Shown piece after piece: positions 15,894 through 24,851 of a stretch of DNA of 64,000 nt; the stretch's first letter is position 1; each line of letters opens with the position of its first letter. The DNA is taken from contig JACRLB010000015.1 of the NCBI GenBank assembly GCA_016235445.1, forward strand, positions 62,001-126,000, given 5' to 3'. The translations under genes and the position numbers were made by a program. The stretch comes from Chloroflexota bacterium (GTDB lineage: Bacteria; Chloroflexota; Anaerolineae; Anaerolineales; Villigracilaceae). Under the pieces are notes generated by a model. The model did no database searches, was not told the DNA's origin, and saw only the letters and a list, made by a program, of their open reading frames with translations.

Positions 15894-16589
15894 ATGGCAA
15901 AGCGAATTTTGATCGTGGACGATGAACCCCGCTACCTGCGCCTGTTGGAAGCAAACCTGCGCACCGAAGGTTATGAGGTGGCCACAGCCCAGGATGGCGT
16001 TCAGGCATTGGACGTTTTCTCGGCACAGCCCATAGACCTGGTGCTGTTGGATGTGATGATGCCGCGTTTGGATGGCTTCGGCACCTGTCAGCGTTTGCGC
16101 GAGTTCTCCAACGTGCCCATTGTGATCCTGACTGCGCGGGGTGAAGAGCAGGATCGTGTGCGCGGGCTGGATCTGGGCGCCGATGATTACCTGGTTAAAC
16201 CGTTTTCCGCCACTGAGTTGCTGGCACGTGTGAGAGCCGTTTTACGCCGCGCCCAGCCTCCCGCCGAATCAGGACAGGCGCGCTTTTTTACACATGATGA
16301 TTTAAAGATCGACTTCGCCCGCGCAGAAGTGTGGCGCGCCGAGGAAGCCATTTCTCTTTCAGCAACGGAATACCGCCTCCTGCTCCAGTTCGCGCATAAC
16401 ATTGGCAAGATACTCACCTCGGAGGAACTACTCACAAGCGTTTGGGGTGTGGAATATAAAAGTGATAAGGAAATATTGTGGGTGAGCATAGCCCGCCTTC
16501 GCCAAAAGCTGGAGGAGGACGCTCACAACCCCCGTCACATTGTCACCCGCTCCGGCCTGGGATATCTAATGCCCCCGACCGAAGCGTAA
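15894..16589 (+). CDS. OmpR/PhoB-family response regulator
   Basis: A 231-residue two-domain regulator. The receiver (1-120) has the acidic pair VDDE, phosphoacceptor Asp in DLVLLDVMMPRLDG, and the LVKPFS lysine. The C-terminal winged helix (about 130-230) has SATEYRLLLQFAHNIGKIL and IARLRQKLEEDAHNPRHIVT. CAAGGAG precedes ATG 15894. It is the evident output of the two kinases upstream. Confidence 0.95.
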   Translation: MAKRILIVDDEPRYLRLLEANLRTEGYEVATAQDGVQALDVFSAQPIDLVLLDVMMPRLDGFGTCQRLREFSNVPIVILTARGEEQDRVRGLDLGADDYLVKPFSATELLARVRAVLRRAQPPAESGQARFFTHDDLKIDFARAEVWRAEEAISLSATEYRLLLQFAHNIGKILTSEELLTSVWGVEYKSDKEILWVSIARLRQKLEEDAHNPRHIVTRSGLGYLMPPTEA

Positions 16590-16626
16590 TGGAGCGCGCC
16601 TCGCCACGCGCGCAGGAATTCACGCC

Positions 16627-17778
16627 ATGCCCGGAAAAAAAATCCTTATTGTTGATGCAGATGTCGCCAGCCGTAACTTCGTCGCCCGCAAATTGCTGGA
16701 ACAGAATTTTGAGGTGATTCAGTGCGGCTCCGGCAAGGAAGGCCTGATTTACGCATGGCGCGACCATCCAGACCTGATTATTGTAGACCCGGTCATGGCA
16801 GACCTCAAAGGGGAGGAAATCGCGATAAAACTAAAACAAGACCCGCGCACAACCAACGTGCCGCTGATTGCCCTCAGTGGAGATCAAAGTCACCTGCGGC
16901 TTAAATCCTGTCTCGATGCGGGCTTCAATGAATACATCATAAAATCAGGGCAGGCTGTTGCCACCCTCAACGAAACCATCAACCGCCTGTTCGGCATCAC
17001 CGAAGAGATCATGAAGCAGGGCGGCTTGTTGATCATCTTCCTGAGCGCCAAAGGCGGGACGGGCACATCCTCATTGTGCGCGAATTTTGCCATGAACATT
17101 TCACAACATCAACCGGAGATGCGTGTGGCAGTGCTGGATTTTGTACTTCCCATCGGCTCCATCGCGCCGATAGTTGGTTACCAGGGCGGACAGAATATCG
17201 TCACTGTAACAGACATGTCCCCAGACGATACCACACCCGAATTCTTTCGCCATGAATTGCCTCACATGAACATCTGGCGCTTTAATTTGCTGGCAGGTTC
17301 GCCGGACCCCGAAAGCAGTAACCAGCTTAAAGTTGGCCGCATCTGGGATATCGTTACCGCCGTCAAAGCCTCGTATGATTATGTGTTGATCGATATTGGC
17401 CGCTCCCTTTCCAAGATCACCCTGCCGCTCATCCAACATGCAGATATTGTCACCCTGGTTGTCGGCACAGATATTAGCACCGTATCGCTGACCAAGACCT
17501 TATGGGATTACTTGAAAAGCAAAGGCGTTCACTCAGACGCCCTGTACACGATCTTGAATCGCGCTGTCGGGCTGGAAGGCTTGAGCAAGGTGGATGCCGA
17601 ATCCATGTTGGGGATAACGGTCAACAAGTCCATTCCATATCTTGGCACCAATTTTGCATTTGCCAACAGCCACCACCAGCCGTTTTCATTGAAATTCCCC
17701 AAAGACACCGCATCCATTATTTTTCAGGATACCGCAAAAGAAATGTCCGCTCTGGCGCAGAAACTAAGGTCGGGGTAA
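16627..17778 (+). CDS. cpaE: CpaE-like receiver/ParA-fold ATPase
   Basis: A 383-residue protein with an N-terminal receiver (IVDADVASRNFVARKLLE, phosphoacceptor region LIIVDPVMADLKGEE) and a C-terminal MinD/ParA-type ATPase (LSAKGGTGTSSLCANFAMNI as deviant Walker A, VLIDIGRSLSK as Walker B). The architecture is that of CpaE/TadZ, which positions Tad pilus machines. A CpaF ATPase lies two genes downstream, but no TadB/C, pilin or secretin genes are in the window. The stop precedes the second copy of the AAACCCTAAAGG element. Confidence 0.88.
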   Translation: MPGKKILIVDADVASRNFVARKLLEQNFEVIQCGSGKEGLIYAWRDHPDLIIVDPVMADLKGEEIAIKLKQDPRTTNVPLIALSGDQSHLRLKSCLDAGFNEYIIKSGQAVATLNETINRLFGITEEIMKQGGLLIIFLSAKGGTGTSSLCANFAMNISQHQPEMRVAVLDFVLPIGSIAPIVGYQGGQNIVTVTDMSPDDTTPEFFRHELPHMNIWRFNLLAGSPDPESSNQLKVGRIWDIVTAVKASYDYVLIDIGRSLSKITLPLIQHADIVTLVVGTDISTVSLTKTLWDYLKSKGVHSDALYTILNRAVGLEGLSKVDAESMLGITVNKSIPYLGTNFAFANSHHQPFSLKFPKDTASIIFQDTAKEMSALAQKLRSG

Positions 17779-17828
17779 ATTTTTACCCGCCCGGGATATT
17801 TGCTTTACCCACATCAAACTGAAGACTT

Positions 17829-17932
17829 TCTACTGTACAAATCCTTTGTAAAAAACCCTAAAGGTCTTTTTGGATCATCGGGTATTTACGAAGGACAGAC
17901 AGACCTTTAGGGTTTCGCGTACTGTAGAGAAA
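17829..17932 (+). repeat. AAACCCTAAAGGTCT palindromic element, copy 2
   Basis: Arms AAACCCTAAAGGTCT and AGACCTTTAGGGTTT enclose a centre that matches copy 1 (13451-13556) in the opposite orientation. The outer arms CTACTGTA (17830-17837) and TACTGTAG (17920-17927) correspond to CTACCGTA/TACGGTAG of copy 1. It lies between the CpaE-like gene and a small gene. Confidence 0.75.
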
Positions 17933-17945
17933 CTGGAGACCTATC

Positions 17946-18248
17946 ATGACCATAGAATATGATGAGAAAGGCAAATACTATACAGACATCGTCACGAAAT
18001 TGCCTGTTTCCTGCCTGATACAAACCACAACCCACCTCATGCGTGGATTTGTACACGTGCGCCAGGGAGAGCGCTTCAAAAATGAGCTGGAACGTGAAGA
18101 GGCTTTTCTTGCAGTGACGGATGTGAGTATTATGGGCGCAGGCGGGGGGGAGATTCTTTATACCGCCCCATTCATGGCAGTACAACGATCCCAGATCGTT
18201 TGGGTAATGCCCGCCGGCGGCGAACAACAAGAGGAAGTAAAGGAATGA
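17946..18248 (+). CDS. Small uncharacterised protein upstream of cpaF (DUF6812-like)
   Basis: A 100-residue soluble protein beginning at ATG 17946 with GGAGA upstream. It appears to be a small beta-barrel-type domain (VSCLIQTTTHLMRGFVHVRQ, FLAVTDVSIMGAG, FMAVQRSQIVWVMPAG). This reminds me of the small DUF6812-type proteins next to pilus or c-di-GMP genes, but I would not insist on it. It overlaps cpaF by four bases (ATGA), so they are coupled. Confidence 0.7.
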   Translation: MTIEYDEKGKYYTDIVTKLPVSCLIQTTTHLMRGFVHVRQGERFKNELEREEAFLAVTDVSIMGAGGGEILYTAPFMAVQRSQIVWVMPAGGEQQEEVKE

Positions 18249-19564
18249 ACCCTTCCGCACCCGCTGTCCCAAAAGGCCTTACCAGCCAGGACCTTCTGCG
18301 CCTGAAAAAATACCTTTCAGATAATCTATTGCGCGCCCTGGAAATGGAGGGAATCTCTGCCGGGGAGCGCGCCGCCTTTCTCCAAAAAAATATCGCTCCT
18401 GTGTACGAGCAGACAAAACTAAAACTGCCGGAAGACCTCCGCAAGCAGATTTTCGATCAGGTTCTGGATGACCTGCTCGGCTATGGCCCGATTCAATCCC
18501 TGCTCGATGACCCCGATGTTTCGGAGATCATGGTGAACGGGCCAAAGAAAGTCTTCGTGGAAAAAAAGGGACGGCTTTCCAAAACCAATATTGCATTCGA
18601 TGACGACGATCATGTGATCCGTGTGATCGAACGCATTATCCTCCCGCTCGGACGGCGCGTAGATTTTGATTCCCCAACCGTGGATGCGCGCCTTCCAGAC
18701 GGCTCGCGCGTCAATGCCGTGGTACGCCCGGTTGCGATTGATGGCCCCTCCATCACGATCCGCAAATTTCGCAAGGATAAATTGCAGGTGGAGGAACTGA
18801 TCGATTTTGGCTCCATGACCAGGCAGATGGCCGACTTTTTACACGCCTGTGTAAAAGCGCGCTTTAATATCGTCATTTCCGGCGGCACGGGTTCGGGCAA
18901 GACCACTCTCCTGAACGTCATGTCTGGGTTTATCCCTGAGAATGAGCGCATTATTACCATTGAAGATGCGGCTGAGTTACAGCTTCAGCAGGATCACGTT
19001 ATGCGGATGGAGACCAAGCCCGCCAGTTCGGAAGGCCATAATGCGGTTTCGATCCGCGACCTTGTAAAAAATTCTCTGCGGATGCGGCCCGACCGCATCG
19101 TGGTGGGTGAGGTGCGCGGCGGCGAGGCGCTGGACATGCTCCAGGCCATGAATACCGGGCATGACGGTTCGTTGACCACTGTCCATGCCAATGCGCCTCG
19201 GGACGCGATCTCCCGCATCGAAACCCTGGTGTTGATGGCAGGCATGGATTTGCCGCTCAAAGTAGTGCGCCAGCAAATATCCTCGGCGGTCGATTTGATC
19301 GTCCAGCAAACCCGCTTGAAGGATGGTCAGCGCAAAGTGACAGCCGTGACCGAGGTGGCGGGCATGGAAGGCGAAATTATCGTCCTGACCGACATCTTCA
19401 AATTCAACCAGACGGGGGTAACCGAGGATGGAAAAGTTTTAGGCGAGGTAAATGCCACGGGCATTCGTCCCAACTTTACACCGAGGCTTGAAGCGGCTGG
19501 TTTTAAACTCAGCGCAGATATCTTCGCGCCGAAGGCTTCTTCCAATCCAAATGCCCGTCGTTGA
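18245..19564 (+). CDS. cpaF: CpaF/TadA-family secretion ATPase
   Basis: A 439-residue hexameric secretion ATPase of the type that powers Tad pilus assembly. Landmarks in order: YGPIQSLLDDPDVSEIMVNG, LPDGSRVNAVVRP, Walker A SGGTGSGKTTLLNVMSG, the Asp box IITIEDAAELQL, RMRPDRIVVGEVRGGEALDM (Walker B), and the His box GHDGSLTTVHAN. It overlaps the previous gene by 4 bases. Partner tad genes are missing from the window, so it may act with distant pilus genes or in another process. Confidence 0.93.
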   Translation: MNPSAPAVPKGLTSQDLLRLKKYLSDNLLRALEMEGISAGERAAFLQKNIAPVYEQTKLKLPEDLRKQIFDQVLDDLLGYGPIQSLLDDPDVSEIMVNGPKKVFVEKKGRLSKTNIAFDDDDHVIRVIERIILPLGRRVDFDSPTVDARLPDGSRVNAVVRPVAIDGPSITIRKFRKDKLQVEELIDFGSMTRQMADFLHACVKARFNIVISGGTGSGKTTLLNVMSGFIPENERIITIEDAAELQLQQDHVMRMETKPASSEGHNAVSIRDLVKNSLRMRPDRIVVGEVRGGEALDMLQAMNTGHDGSLTTVHANAPRDAISRIETLVLMAGMDLPLKVVRQQISSAVDLIVQQTRLKDGQRKVTAVTEVAGMEGEIIVLTDIFKFNQTGVTEDGKVLGEVNATGIRPNFTPRLEAAGFKLSADIFAPKASSNPNARR

Positions 19565-19574
19565 AACACTCTGC

Positions 19575-19580
19575 TATAAT
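19575..19580 (+). promoter_or_regulatory. -10 box for the XRE-regulator gene
   Basis: TATAAT at 19575-19580, 29 bases before ATG 19609, with AATGAGGAC acting as ribosome-binding region. No strong -35 hexamer is visible. Confidence 0.4.
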
Positions 19581-19608
19581 CCAGGCATTCAACCATTAAT
19601 GAGGACTT

Positions 19609-20283
19609 ATGAATAACGCCCAGATCACGATACGAGAAAAAAAACTTGGCCTGCTGATTCGAGATGCCCGCATGGCGGAACGGCGCAGTATCAAAGAATG
19701 TGCGGATGCGATCGGCATCAAGCCTGGTTTGTTTCGCGCGTATGAAGAGGGCCGCCGCGCCCCATCCCTGCCGGAGCTTGAAACTCTCGTTTATTTTCTG
19801 AAATTGCCCATCTCGCATTTCTGGGGCAACGAGACGAAATCGGACGCCTCCTCTCCAATGGAGTCTGTGGATATGTCGCGATTGATTGCGTTGCGGCAGC
19901 GCATGATCGGCGCCCTGCTTCGCCAGGAGCGCACGAATGCGAACATGTCCATTCGCCACATTTCAACCGAAACTGGAATATCACAACCCAAGCTTAAATC
20001 CTATGAATTGGGCGAAAAAGCAATCACCGTGCCCGAACTTGAATCTATTCTCGCTGTGATGGGCAGTCGTGTCGATACCTTCTTCGATCAAAGCGGGCCG
20101 GTGGGGCAATGGTTGAATAACCAGCGCGCCATGCAAAAATTTCTCGAGCTATCGGCGGATATGCAAAATTTTGTCTGTCAGCCCGTCAACCGTCCGTACA
20201 TCGAACTGGCAATGAAGTTGAGCGACCTGTCCCGCGAAAAATTACGCTCGGTTGCCGAAGGCCTGCTCGACATTACACTTTAA
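19609..20283 (+). CDS. Regulator with two XRE-type helix-turn-helix domains
   Basis: A 224-residue protein with two tandem Cro/CI-type HTH domains. The first is residues about 12-68 (LLIRDARMAERRSIKECADAI, GLFRAYEEGRRAPSLPELE) and the second about 95-150 (RQERTNANMSIRHISTETGI, PKLKSYELGEKAITVPELE). The C-terminal third is helical. Two HTH copies in one chain suggest binding to an extended or paired operator. It leads a run of closely spaced genes (TPR, GNAT, V4R, hydrolase). Confidence 0.85.
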   Translation: MNNAQITIREKKLGLLIRDARMAERRSIKECADAIGIKPGLFRAYEEGRRAPSLPELETLVYFLKLPISHFWGNETKSDASSPMESVDMSRLIALRQRMIGALLRQERTNANMSIRHISTETGISQPKLKSYELGEKAITVPELESILAVMGSRVDTFFDQSGPVGQWLNNQRAMQKFLELSADMQNFVCQPVNRPYIELAMKLSDLSREKLRSVAEGLLDITL

Positions 20284-20312
20284 GTTTTCCAAATTAACAA
20301 CGCGGTATTCCC

Positions 20313-20834
20313 ATGACACCTGAACCTCATGAACTCGAAGCACAGGGTAAAAGCGCATTTGCAAACAAAAAATTCGATGAAGCCGCTCGATCATTTCGCC
20401 AGGCCGCGGAAGGATATACCCTGGGACGCGCAGGCTTAATGGCCGCCGAGATGATGAATAATGCCAGTGTGGCGCTGTTGCAGGCGGGAAGGCCGCAGGA
20501 ATCGCTGGAGGCCGCGCTGGGCACCGATAAAATTTTCGAAGGGGCGGGGGATATAAAACGCCAGGCAATGGCATTGGGTAATATCGCCGCCGCGCTGGAA
20601 GGACTCAATCGTTACGATGAAGCCGTCGAAAGCTATGAACTCTCCGCTGAATTATTCGGGCAGGTCAATGAAGGCGACTTGCGCGCCATGGTTATGAAAT
20701 CCGCCGCTGCGATCAAGTTGAAAACAGGCAGGGTCACAGAATCGGCATTTAAGATGATGGGGTCGCTGGATGCGAAAAAGACCCCGGGATTTTTCGAGCG
20801 TATTCTAAAATTCTTCCTTCGTTATATCAAATGA
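20313..20834 (+). CDS. TPR-repeat protein
   Basis: A 173-residue protein built from about three tetratricopeptide repeats: AFANKKFDEAARSFRQAAEGY, ASVALLQAGRPQESLEAAL, NIAAALEGLNRYDEAVESYEL. There is no signal peptide. The C-terminus (FFERILKFFLRYIK) is amphipathic. It overlaps the GNAT gene by 4 bases (ATGA). Presumably a protein-binding adaptor; the partner is unknown. Confidence 0.82.
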   Translation: MTPEPHELEAQGKSAFANKKFDEAARSFRQAAEGYTLGRAGLMAAEMMNNASVALLQAGRPQESLEAALGTDKIFEGAGDIKRQAMALGNIAAALEGLNRYDEAVESYELSAELFGQVNEGDLRAMVMKSAAAIKLKTGRVTESAFKMMGSLDAKKTPGFFERILKFFLRYIK

Positions 20835-21694
20835 TCAATCTGAATTTAAAGGTTCGCCGGGCGGTCATTGAAGATCACCACCAGATCACCAACCTTATCT
20901 TTTATGAGGCCAACACACACCGCCATTTGGATTGGCGCTCCGCGCTGGAGTGGGTCGGTTCGCCGAATTACTGGGTGCTGGAGGATAATCGCCGCATCAT
21001 CGCCGCCCTGGCCTGCCCGGAAGACCCACAACATGCGGCCTGGATCAGGCTTTTTTCTCATCATCAGAATTTTTCCGGTATCGAGGCCTGGTCTGCGCTT
21101 TGGGAAGTAGCCCGCGAAGAGACCATGCAGTCCAACCCGCAGGCTAAAATTGCGGCAATCGTCGTGAAGCAATGGTTTCAGAACATCCTGCTTTCCAGCG
21201 GCTTTGAATTGACTCAGAATATCGTTTTACTGCAATTGAATATCGGAAATGCAAAACTATCCCCCGTGCCGCAGGGGATGCGAATCCGCACGATGCTCGA
21301 GACAGACCTGCCCACAGTCACAAAATTAGATAATGCCGCGTTTGGCGAATTTTGGCATAACACCTTTGATTCGCTTCAACGGGCGTATGCCCAGGCGCTT
21401 TATGCAACGGTGGCGGAAAATGAATCGGGTGTGGTCGGATATCAAATCAGCACGGGGAATCCGTTTGGGGCACACCTGGCCAGGCTCGGGGTCCAGCCTG
21501 AAGCGCAGGGCAGGGGAATGGGCACGGCTTTAATGAGCAACCTGATCGAGTATCTGACCGCCAATCGCATTGGCAAGCTATCAGTCAATACTCAATCGGA
21601 CAATGCCGCTTCCCTGGCGCTATATCATAAAATCGGTTTTACCCGCACGGGCGAATATTTTCCCCTGCTTGTTTATCCAACAGGTATTGCATGA
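20831..21694 (+). CDS. GNAT-family N-acetyltransferase
   Basis: A 287-residue protein with two GNAT folds. The N-terminal one is degenerate. The C-terminal one has the acetyl-CoA loop RLGVQPEAQGRGMGTALMSN followed by NTQSDNAASLALYHKIGF. The substrate is unknown. It overlaps its neighbours on both sides by 4 bases (ATGA at 20831 and at 21691), so TPR-GNAT-V4R are translated as a coupled unit. Confidence 0.87.
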   Translation: MINLNLKVRRAVIEDHHQITNLIFYEANTHRHLDWRSALEWVGSPNYWVLEDNRRIIAALACPEDPQHAAWIRLFSHHQNFSGIEAWSALWEVAREETMQSNPQAKIAAIVVKQWFQNILLSSGFELTQNIVLLQLNIGNAKLSPVPQGMRIRTMLETDLPTVTKLDNAAFGEFWHNTFDSLQRAYAQALYATVAENESGVVGYQISTGNPFGAHLARLGVQPEAQGRGMGTALMSNLIEYLTANRIGKLSVNTQSDNAASLALYHKIGFTRTGEYFPLLVYPTGIA

Positions 21695-22308
21695 GCCAGC
21701 CCGCTTTTCCATCGCACATCATGCAGGGATTTGTCGAAACGCTCTCGATGGAGATCGGTCACGAAACATTGCGGGCAGTCCTTTCCAAGGCAGGCCTGCC
21801 AAAGGAATGGGCGCTCGCCTCGCATTTTCTCGGGCTGGATGACGTGCGCGTTGCCCAGGCCTATGCCACCTTGCAGTCGGCCATTCGCATCTATTATGGG
21901 CGCGGCGCGCGCGGCATATTGATACGCATCGGCGCAAAACTCTGGCAAAGCCTGCTGGATGATTCCAGGCTTGGCGTCAAAGCCCAGGCGGCCCTCATTC
22001 GCGGGCTTCCCAAATCACTGCGACGCAAACCCGCCCTTGAACTGCTTGCCCGAATTCTAGGCGCTGGCAATGGCAGTGGCAATGGCGACATAACGGTTCA
22101 TACCCTCGACCTTGACCTGCTGCTCGTCGATCAGGCATCTCCCACCGCCTTGAATCAAACCGACGAAACCCCGATCTGTTTTGTAACCTTTGGGCTGATC
22201 CGCGAGTGCCTGTATTGGGCAGACGGCCAGGTTTATGATATTGAAGAACGCGCTTGCCGTGCAATGGGCGCACATCAATGTGAATTTATTATCACCATTG
22301 GAGGGTGA
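21691..22308 (+). CDS. V4R-domain-like protein
   Basis: A 205-residue protein whose C-terminal part fits the V4R (4-vinyl reductase) small-molecule-binding domain: FGLIRECLYWADGQVYDIEE, then ACRAMGAHQCEFIITIGG, the usual 'A-x-G-x-x-x-C-x-F' end. The N-terminal half has the helix and YGRGARGILIRIGAKLWQ expected for the same fold. V4R domains act as sensor or chaperone modules. The ligand is unknown. Coupled to the GNAT gene by a 4-base overlap. Confidence 0.7.
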   Translation: MSQPAFPSHIMQGFVETLSMEIGHETLRAVLSKAGLPKEWALASHFLGLDDVRVAQAYATLQSAIRIYYGRGARGILIRIGAKLWQSLLDDSRLGVKAQAALIRGLPKSLRRKPALELLARILGAGNGSGNGDITVHTLDLDLLLVDQASPTALNQTDETPICFVTFGLIRECLYWADGQVYDIEERACRAMGAHQCEFIITIGG

Positions 22309-22309
22309 A

Positions 22310-23149
22310 ATGACTCATCAGGAAATGAATTGGAAATCTCATGATGGTTTGGATATGTTCGCGCAAGTTTGGGAGCCAGCGGTCGTACAGCCCAAGGCGG
22401 TTGCCTGCCTGGTGCATGGACTGGGCGAACATAGTTCACGCTATGCCCATGTGGCTGAAGCGTTTGGAAAAGATGGATTTATCCTGCTCAGTTACGACCT
22501 GCGCGGACATGGGCGTTCCGGCGGAGCGCGCGGGCACATCTCGTCCATCGAAGATTTTATGCAGGATATCGATGTGATGTTGGAACAGGCACGCGCACGC
22601 TACCCGGGCCTGCCGCTCTTTTTGTATGGGCATAGCCTTGGTGGAATCCAGGTTCTGCATTATGGGCTTCTTCGCAAGCCGAATGTGAAAGGTGTCATTG
22701 CCACCAGTTCCGGCCTGCGCACCGCGCTCGAAAACCAGCCCGCCAAAATAATGGCCGCCAAAGTACTTGGCGCCCTGATGCCGAAAGCCACCCTTCCCAG
22801 TGGGTTGGATTCTACGGGGATATCAAGAAATAAAGCCGTGGTAGATGCCTACCAGAATGACCCGCTTGTACACGATAAAATTTCACTCGGATTTGGGAAG
22901 GTGATGCTCGGCGTTACAAAGTGGACGCTTGAACACGCAAGCGAATTCCCCCTGCCCCTGCTCCTTCTGCATGGCAAGGCGGATAGGATCGCCTTCTTCA
23001 CCGGCAGCGCTGAATTCGCCGCACCTTTGAAGGAAAAATGCACTCTGGTATTATGGGAAGGCGGATATCATGAACTTCACAACGAAGCGGAGCAGGCGGA
23101 AGTCTTCAAAACCATGACCCTCTGGATGGATGCACGCCTGCGCGAATAA
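22310..23149 (+). CDS. Alpha/beta hydrolase, monoglyceride lipase/lysophospholipase type
   Basis: A 279-residue serine hydrolase. It shows the oxyanion region LVHGLGEHSSRYAHV, SYDLRGHGRSGG, nucleophile motif YGHSLGGIQ, acid LLLHGKADRI, and the terminal His in EGGYHELHNE. This pattern is that of bacterial monoacylglycerol lipases. GGAGG lies just before ATG 22310, which replaces an in-frame upstream start inside the V4R gene. It follows that gene by one base. Confidence 0.9.
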   Translation: MTHQEMNWKSHDGLDMFAQVWEPAVVQPKAVACLVHGLGEHSSRYAHVAEAFGKDGFILLSYDLRGHGRSGGARGHISSIEDFMQDIDVMLEQARARYPGLPLFLYGHSLGGIQVLHYGLLRKPNVKGVIATSSGLRTALENQPAKIMAAKVLGALMPKATLPSGLDSTGISRNKAVVDAYQNDPLVHDKISLGFGKVMLGVTKWTLEHASEFPLPLLLLHGKADRIAFFTGSAEFAAPLKEKCTLVLWEGGYHELHNEAEQAEVFKTMTLWMDARLRE

Positions 23150-23235
23150 CTTAAGAACCCATTAACCCTTTACTGGACAAAACCATTTTCACATGGGACA
23201 ATTTAAAGACAATCACCTTACACACAGGAGTTAGC

Positions 23236-24006
23236 ATGTCCAACAAAGATAAAGAAACGAGCAAGCGGCAGGTCCGCAAGGAACAGATCAGGCGCAAAGA
23301 GCAGAGCTCGCGCCTTTTGGGAATCGGTTTAATCTCCATCGGCGCGCTGGTTTTTGCCTTTCTCATTATTTGGCCCAATTTCAAGCCGATTTCCGGGATT
23401 ACAACCATTGAACCCAACGCCCGTCCACAGGCAGAGGCAAATCATATGGGCGACCCGGATGCGCCAATCAAAATTGTGGAATTTTCCGATTATCAATGCC
23501 CGTTCTGCGAACGTTTTTATAAAAACACAGAGCCATTGCTGGTTGAGGCTTATATCACCACTGGCAAGGTTTATTTCACCTACCGTTCAACAGGTAACTG
23601 GGTAAGCGATAATATCCGAGGTGGAAAAACCGAATCAGAGGACGCCGCCAAGGCCGCATATTGCGCAGGCGACCAGAATATGTACTGGGAAATGCACGAT
23701 ATGATCTTTGCCAATGTTTTAGGTGAAGATGTGGATTCCTTTACAGATCGTAGATTGAGCGATATTGCCAATAAAACCGGGTTGGATATGACCCTGTTTA
23801 ATGAATGTTATTCGAGCAACAAATACGACGACCAGGTATTTCAGGATGGTAAAGAAGCCCTTGAAGCAGGCGTGACAGGCACTCCTTCATTCATTATGAC
23901 GTACACCGTAAATGGAGAGGAAAAAACCGCGCTGATCGAAGGCGCACAGCCCTTTGAGGTTTTCCAGAAGCAGATCGATGCGGCCTTGGCGGAGATGGGT
24001 CAATAA
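23236..24006 (+). CDS. Membrane-anchored DsbA-like thiol oxidoreductase
   Basis: A 256-residue protein with a charged N-terminus, one transmembrane segment (about 30-53: LLGIGLISIGALVFAFLIIW) and an external thioredoxin fold with a DsbA helical insert. The active site is FSDYQCPFCERFY (CPFC) and the cis-proline loop is GVTGTPSFIM. It should introduce or shuffle disulfides in exported proteins. GGAGTTAGC precedes ATG 23236. A strong terminator follows. Confidence 0.9.
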   Translation: MSNKDKETSKRQVRKEQIRRKEQSSRLLGIGLISIGALVFAFLIIWPNFKPISGITTIEPNARPQAEANHMGDPDAPIKIVEFSDYQCPFCERFYKNTEPLLVEAYITTGKVYFTYRSTGNWVSDNIRGGKTESEDAAKAAYCAGDQNMYWEMHDMIFANVLGEDVDSFTDRRLSDIANKTGLDMTLFNECYSSNKYDDQVFQDGKEALEAGVTGTPSFIMTYTVNGEEKTALIEGAQPFEVFQKQIDAALAEMGQ

Positions 24007-24020
24007 GGAAGCTGATTCAA

Positions 24021-24066
24021 AATCAAAAAGGACACTGTCTCGGGAGGCAGTGTCCTTTTTGATTTT
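24021..24066. terminator. Strong bidirectional terminator
   Basis: AATCAAAAAGGACACTG (24021-24037) pairs perfectly with CAGTGTCCTTTTTGATT (24048-24064), with A and T runs on either side, so it can stop transcription from both strands. It lies between the DsbA-like gene (+) and the NarL regulator (-). Confidence 0.88.
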
Positions 24067-24072
24067 CGGTAC

Positions 24073-24118
24073 AGCAACATTCATGTTGCTTTTATGCAAG
24101 AAGCAAGATAAATCTTGC
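24073..24118. repeat. Two adjacent small palindromes
   Basis: AGCAACAT-TC-ATGTTGCT (24073-24090) and GCAAGAT-AA-ATCTTGC (24103-24118) stand side by side between the terminator and the end of the regulator gene. They have the same build as other small hairpins in the window (short variable arms, 2-3 base loop). Confidence 0.5.
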
Positions 24119-24164
24119 AGACCTGACAAAACTGCATAAGTCAAGTTGATTTCTTGATATTCGC

Positions 24165-24836
24165 TTAATCCTTCAACGTATTATTCCTGTTCACAATGCC
24201 CTGCTGCCAGGCGTACACCGCCACCTGCGTGCGGTCTGCAAGATGAAGTTTGCTGAGGATGTTGCTCACGTGCCCCTTTACCGTGTTTTCACTGATGACC
24301 AGTTTTTCGGCGATCTGGCTGTTGGTGAGCCCGGCGGCAATCAATTTCAATACATCTGTTTCGCGGTCGGTCAACTCGGTAAACAGCGGCTGTTCTCCAC
24401 TGCTTTCGCCGCGAATGTTTTGCAGAACACGGGCGGCAACCCGCGGGTGCAAAGTGACCTCCCCTTGAACCGCGCGGTGCAGAACCTCCACCAGTTTTTC
24501 CATTTTCATATCTTTCAGGATGTAGGAAATTGCGCCTGCTTTCAAGGCGGGGAAAATATGCACATCTTCATGATACGAAGTCAGCACCACCACTTGTGAG
24601 CGCGGACTGACCTGCTTGACCCGCCGCGTGGTTTCGATACCGTCCATGCCCGGCATGATCAAATCCAGCAGGATAATGTCGGGAACCAACTCGGCCACCA
24701 TGCTCAACGTCTCCTCGCCTGATGATGATTCCCCAACCACCTGGAAGTCGGGGATCGTTTCCAGGTAGGAACGAATCCCGTTTCGCACCATTTCGTGATC
24801 ATCCGCGATCAATATGGTTGTACGATGATGTTTCAT
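24165..24836 (-). CDS. NarL/FixJ-family response regulator
   Basis: A 223-residue regulator. The receiver has ILIADDHEMVRNG, phosphoacceptor in DIILLDLIMPGMDGIE, and SYILKDMKMEKLVE. The C-terminal LuxR-type HTH is LTDRETDVLKLIAAGLTNSQ ... ENTVKGHVSNILSKLHLADR. It follows the giant propeller kinase gene by 15 bases on the same strand and must be its cognate output. Confidence 0.95.
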   Translation of the reverse strand: MKHHRTTILIADDHEMVRNGIRSYLETIPDFQVVGESSSGEETLSMVAELVPDIILLDLIMPGMDGIETTRRVKQVSPRSQVVVLTSYHEDVHIFPALKAGAISYILKDMKMEKLVEVLHRAVQGEVTLHPRVAARVLQNIRGESSGEQPLFTELTDRETDVLKLIAAGLTNSQIAEKLVISENTVKGHVSNILSKLHLADRTQVAVYAWQQGIVNRNNTLKD

Positions 24837-24851
24837 AAAAAACTCCTGCCA

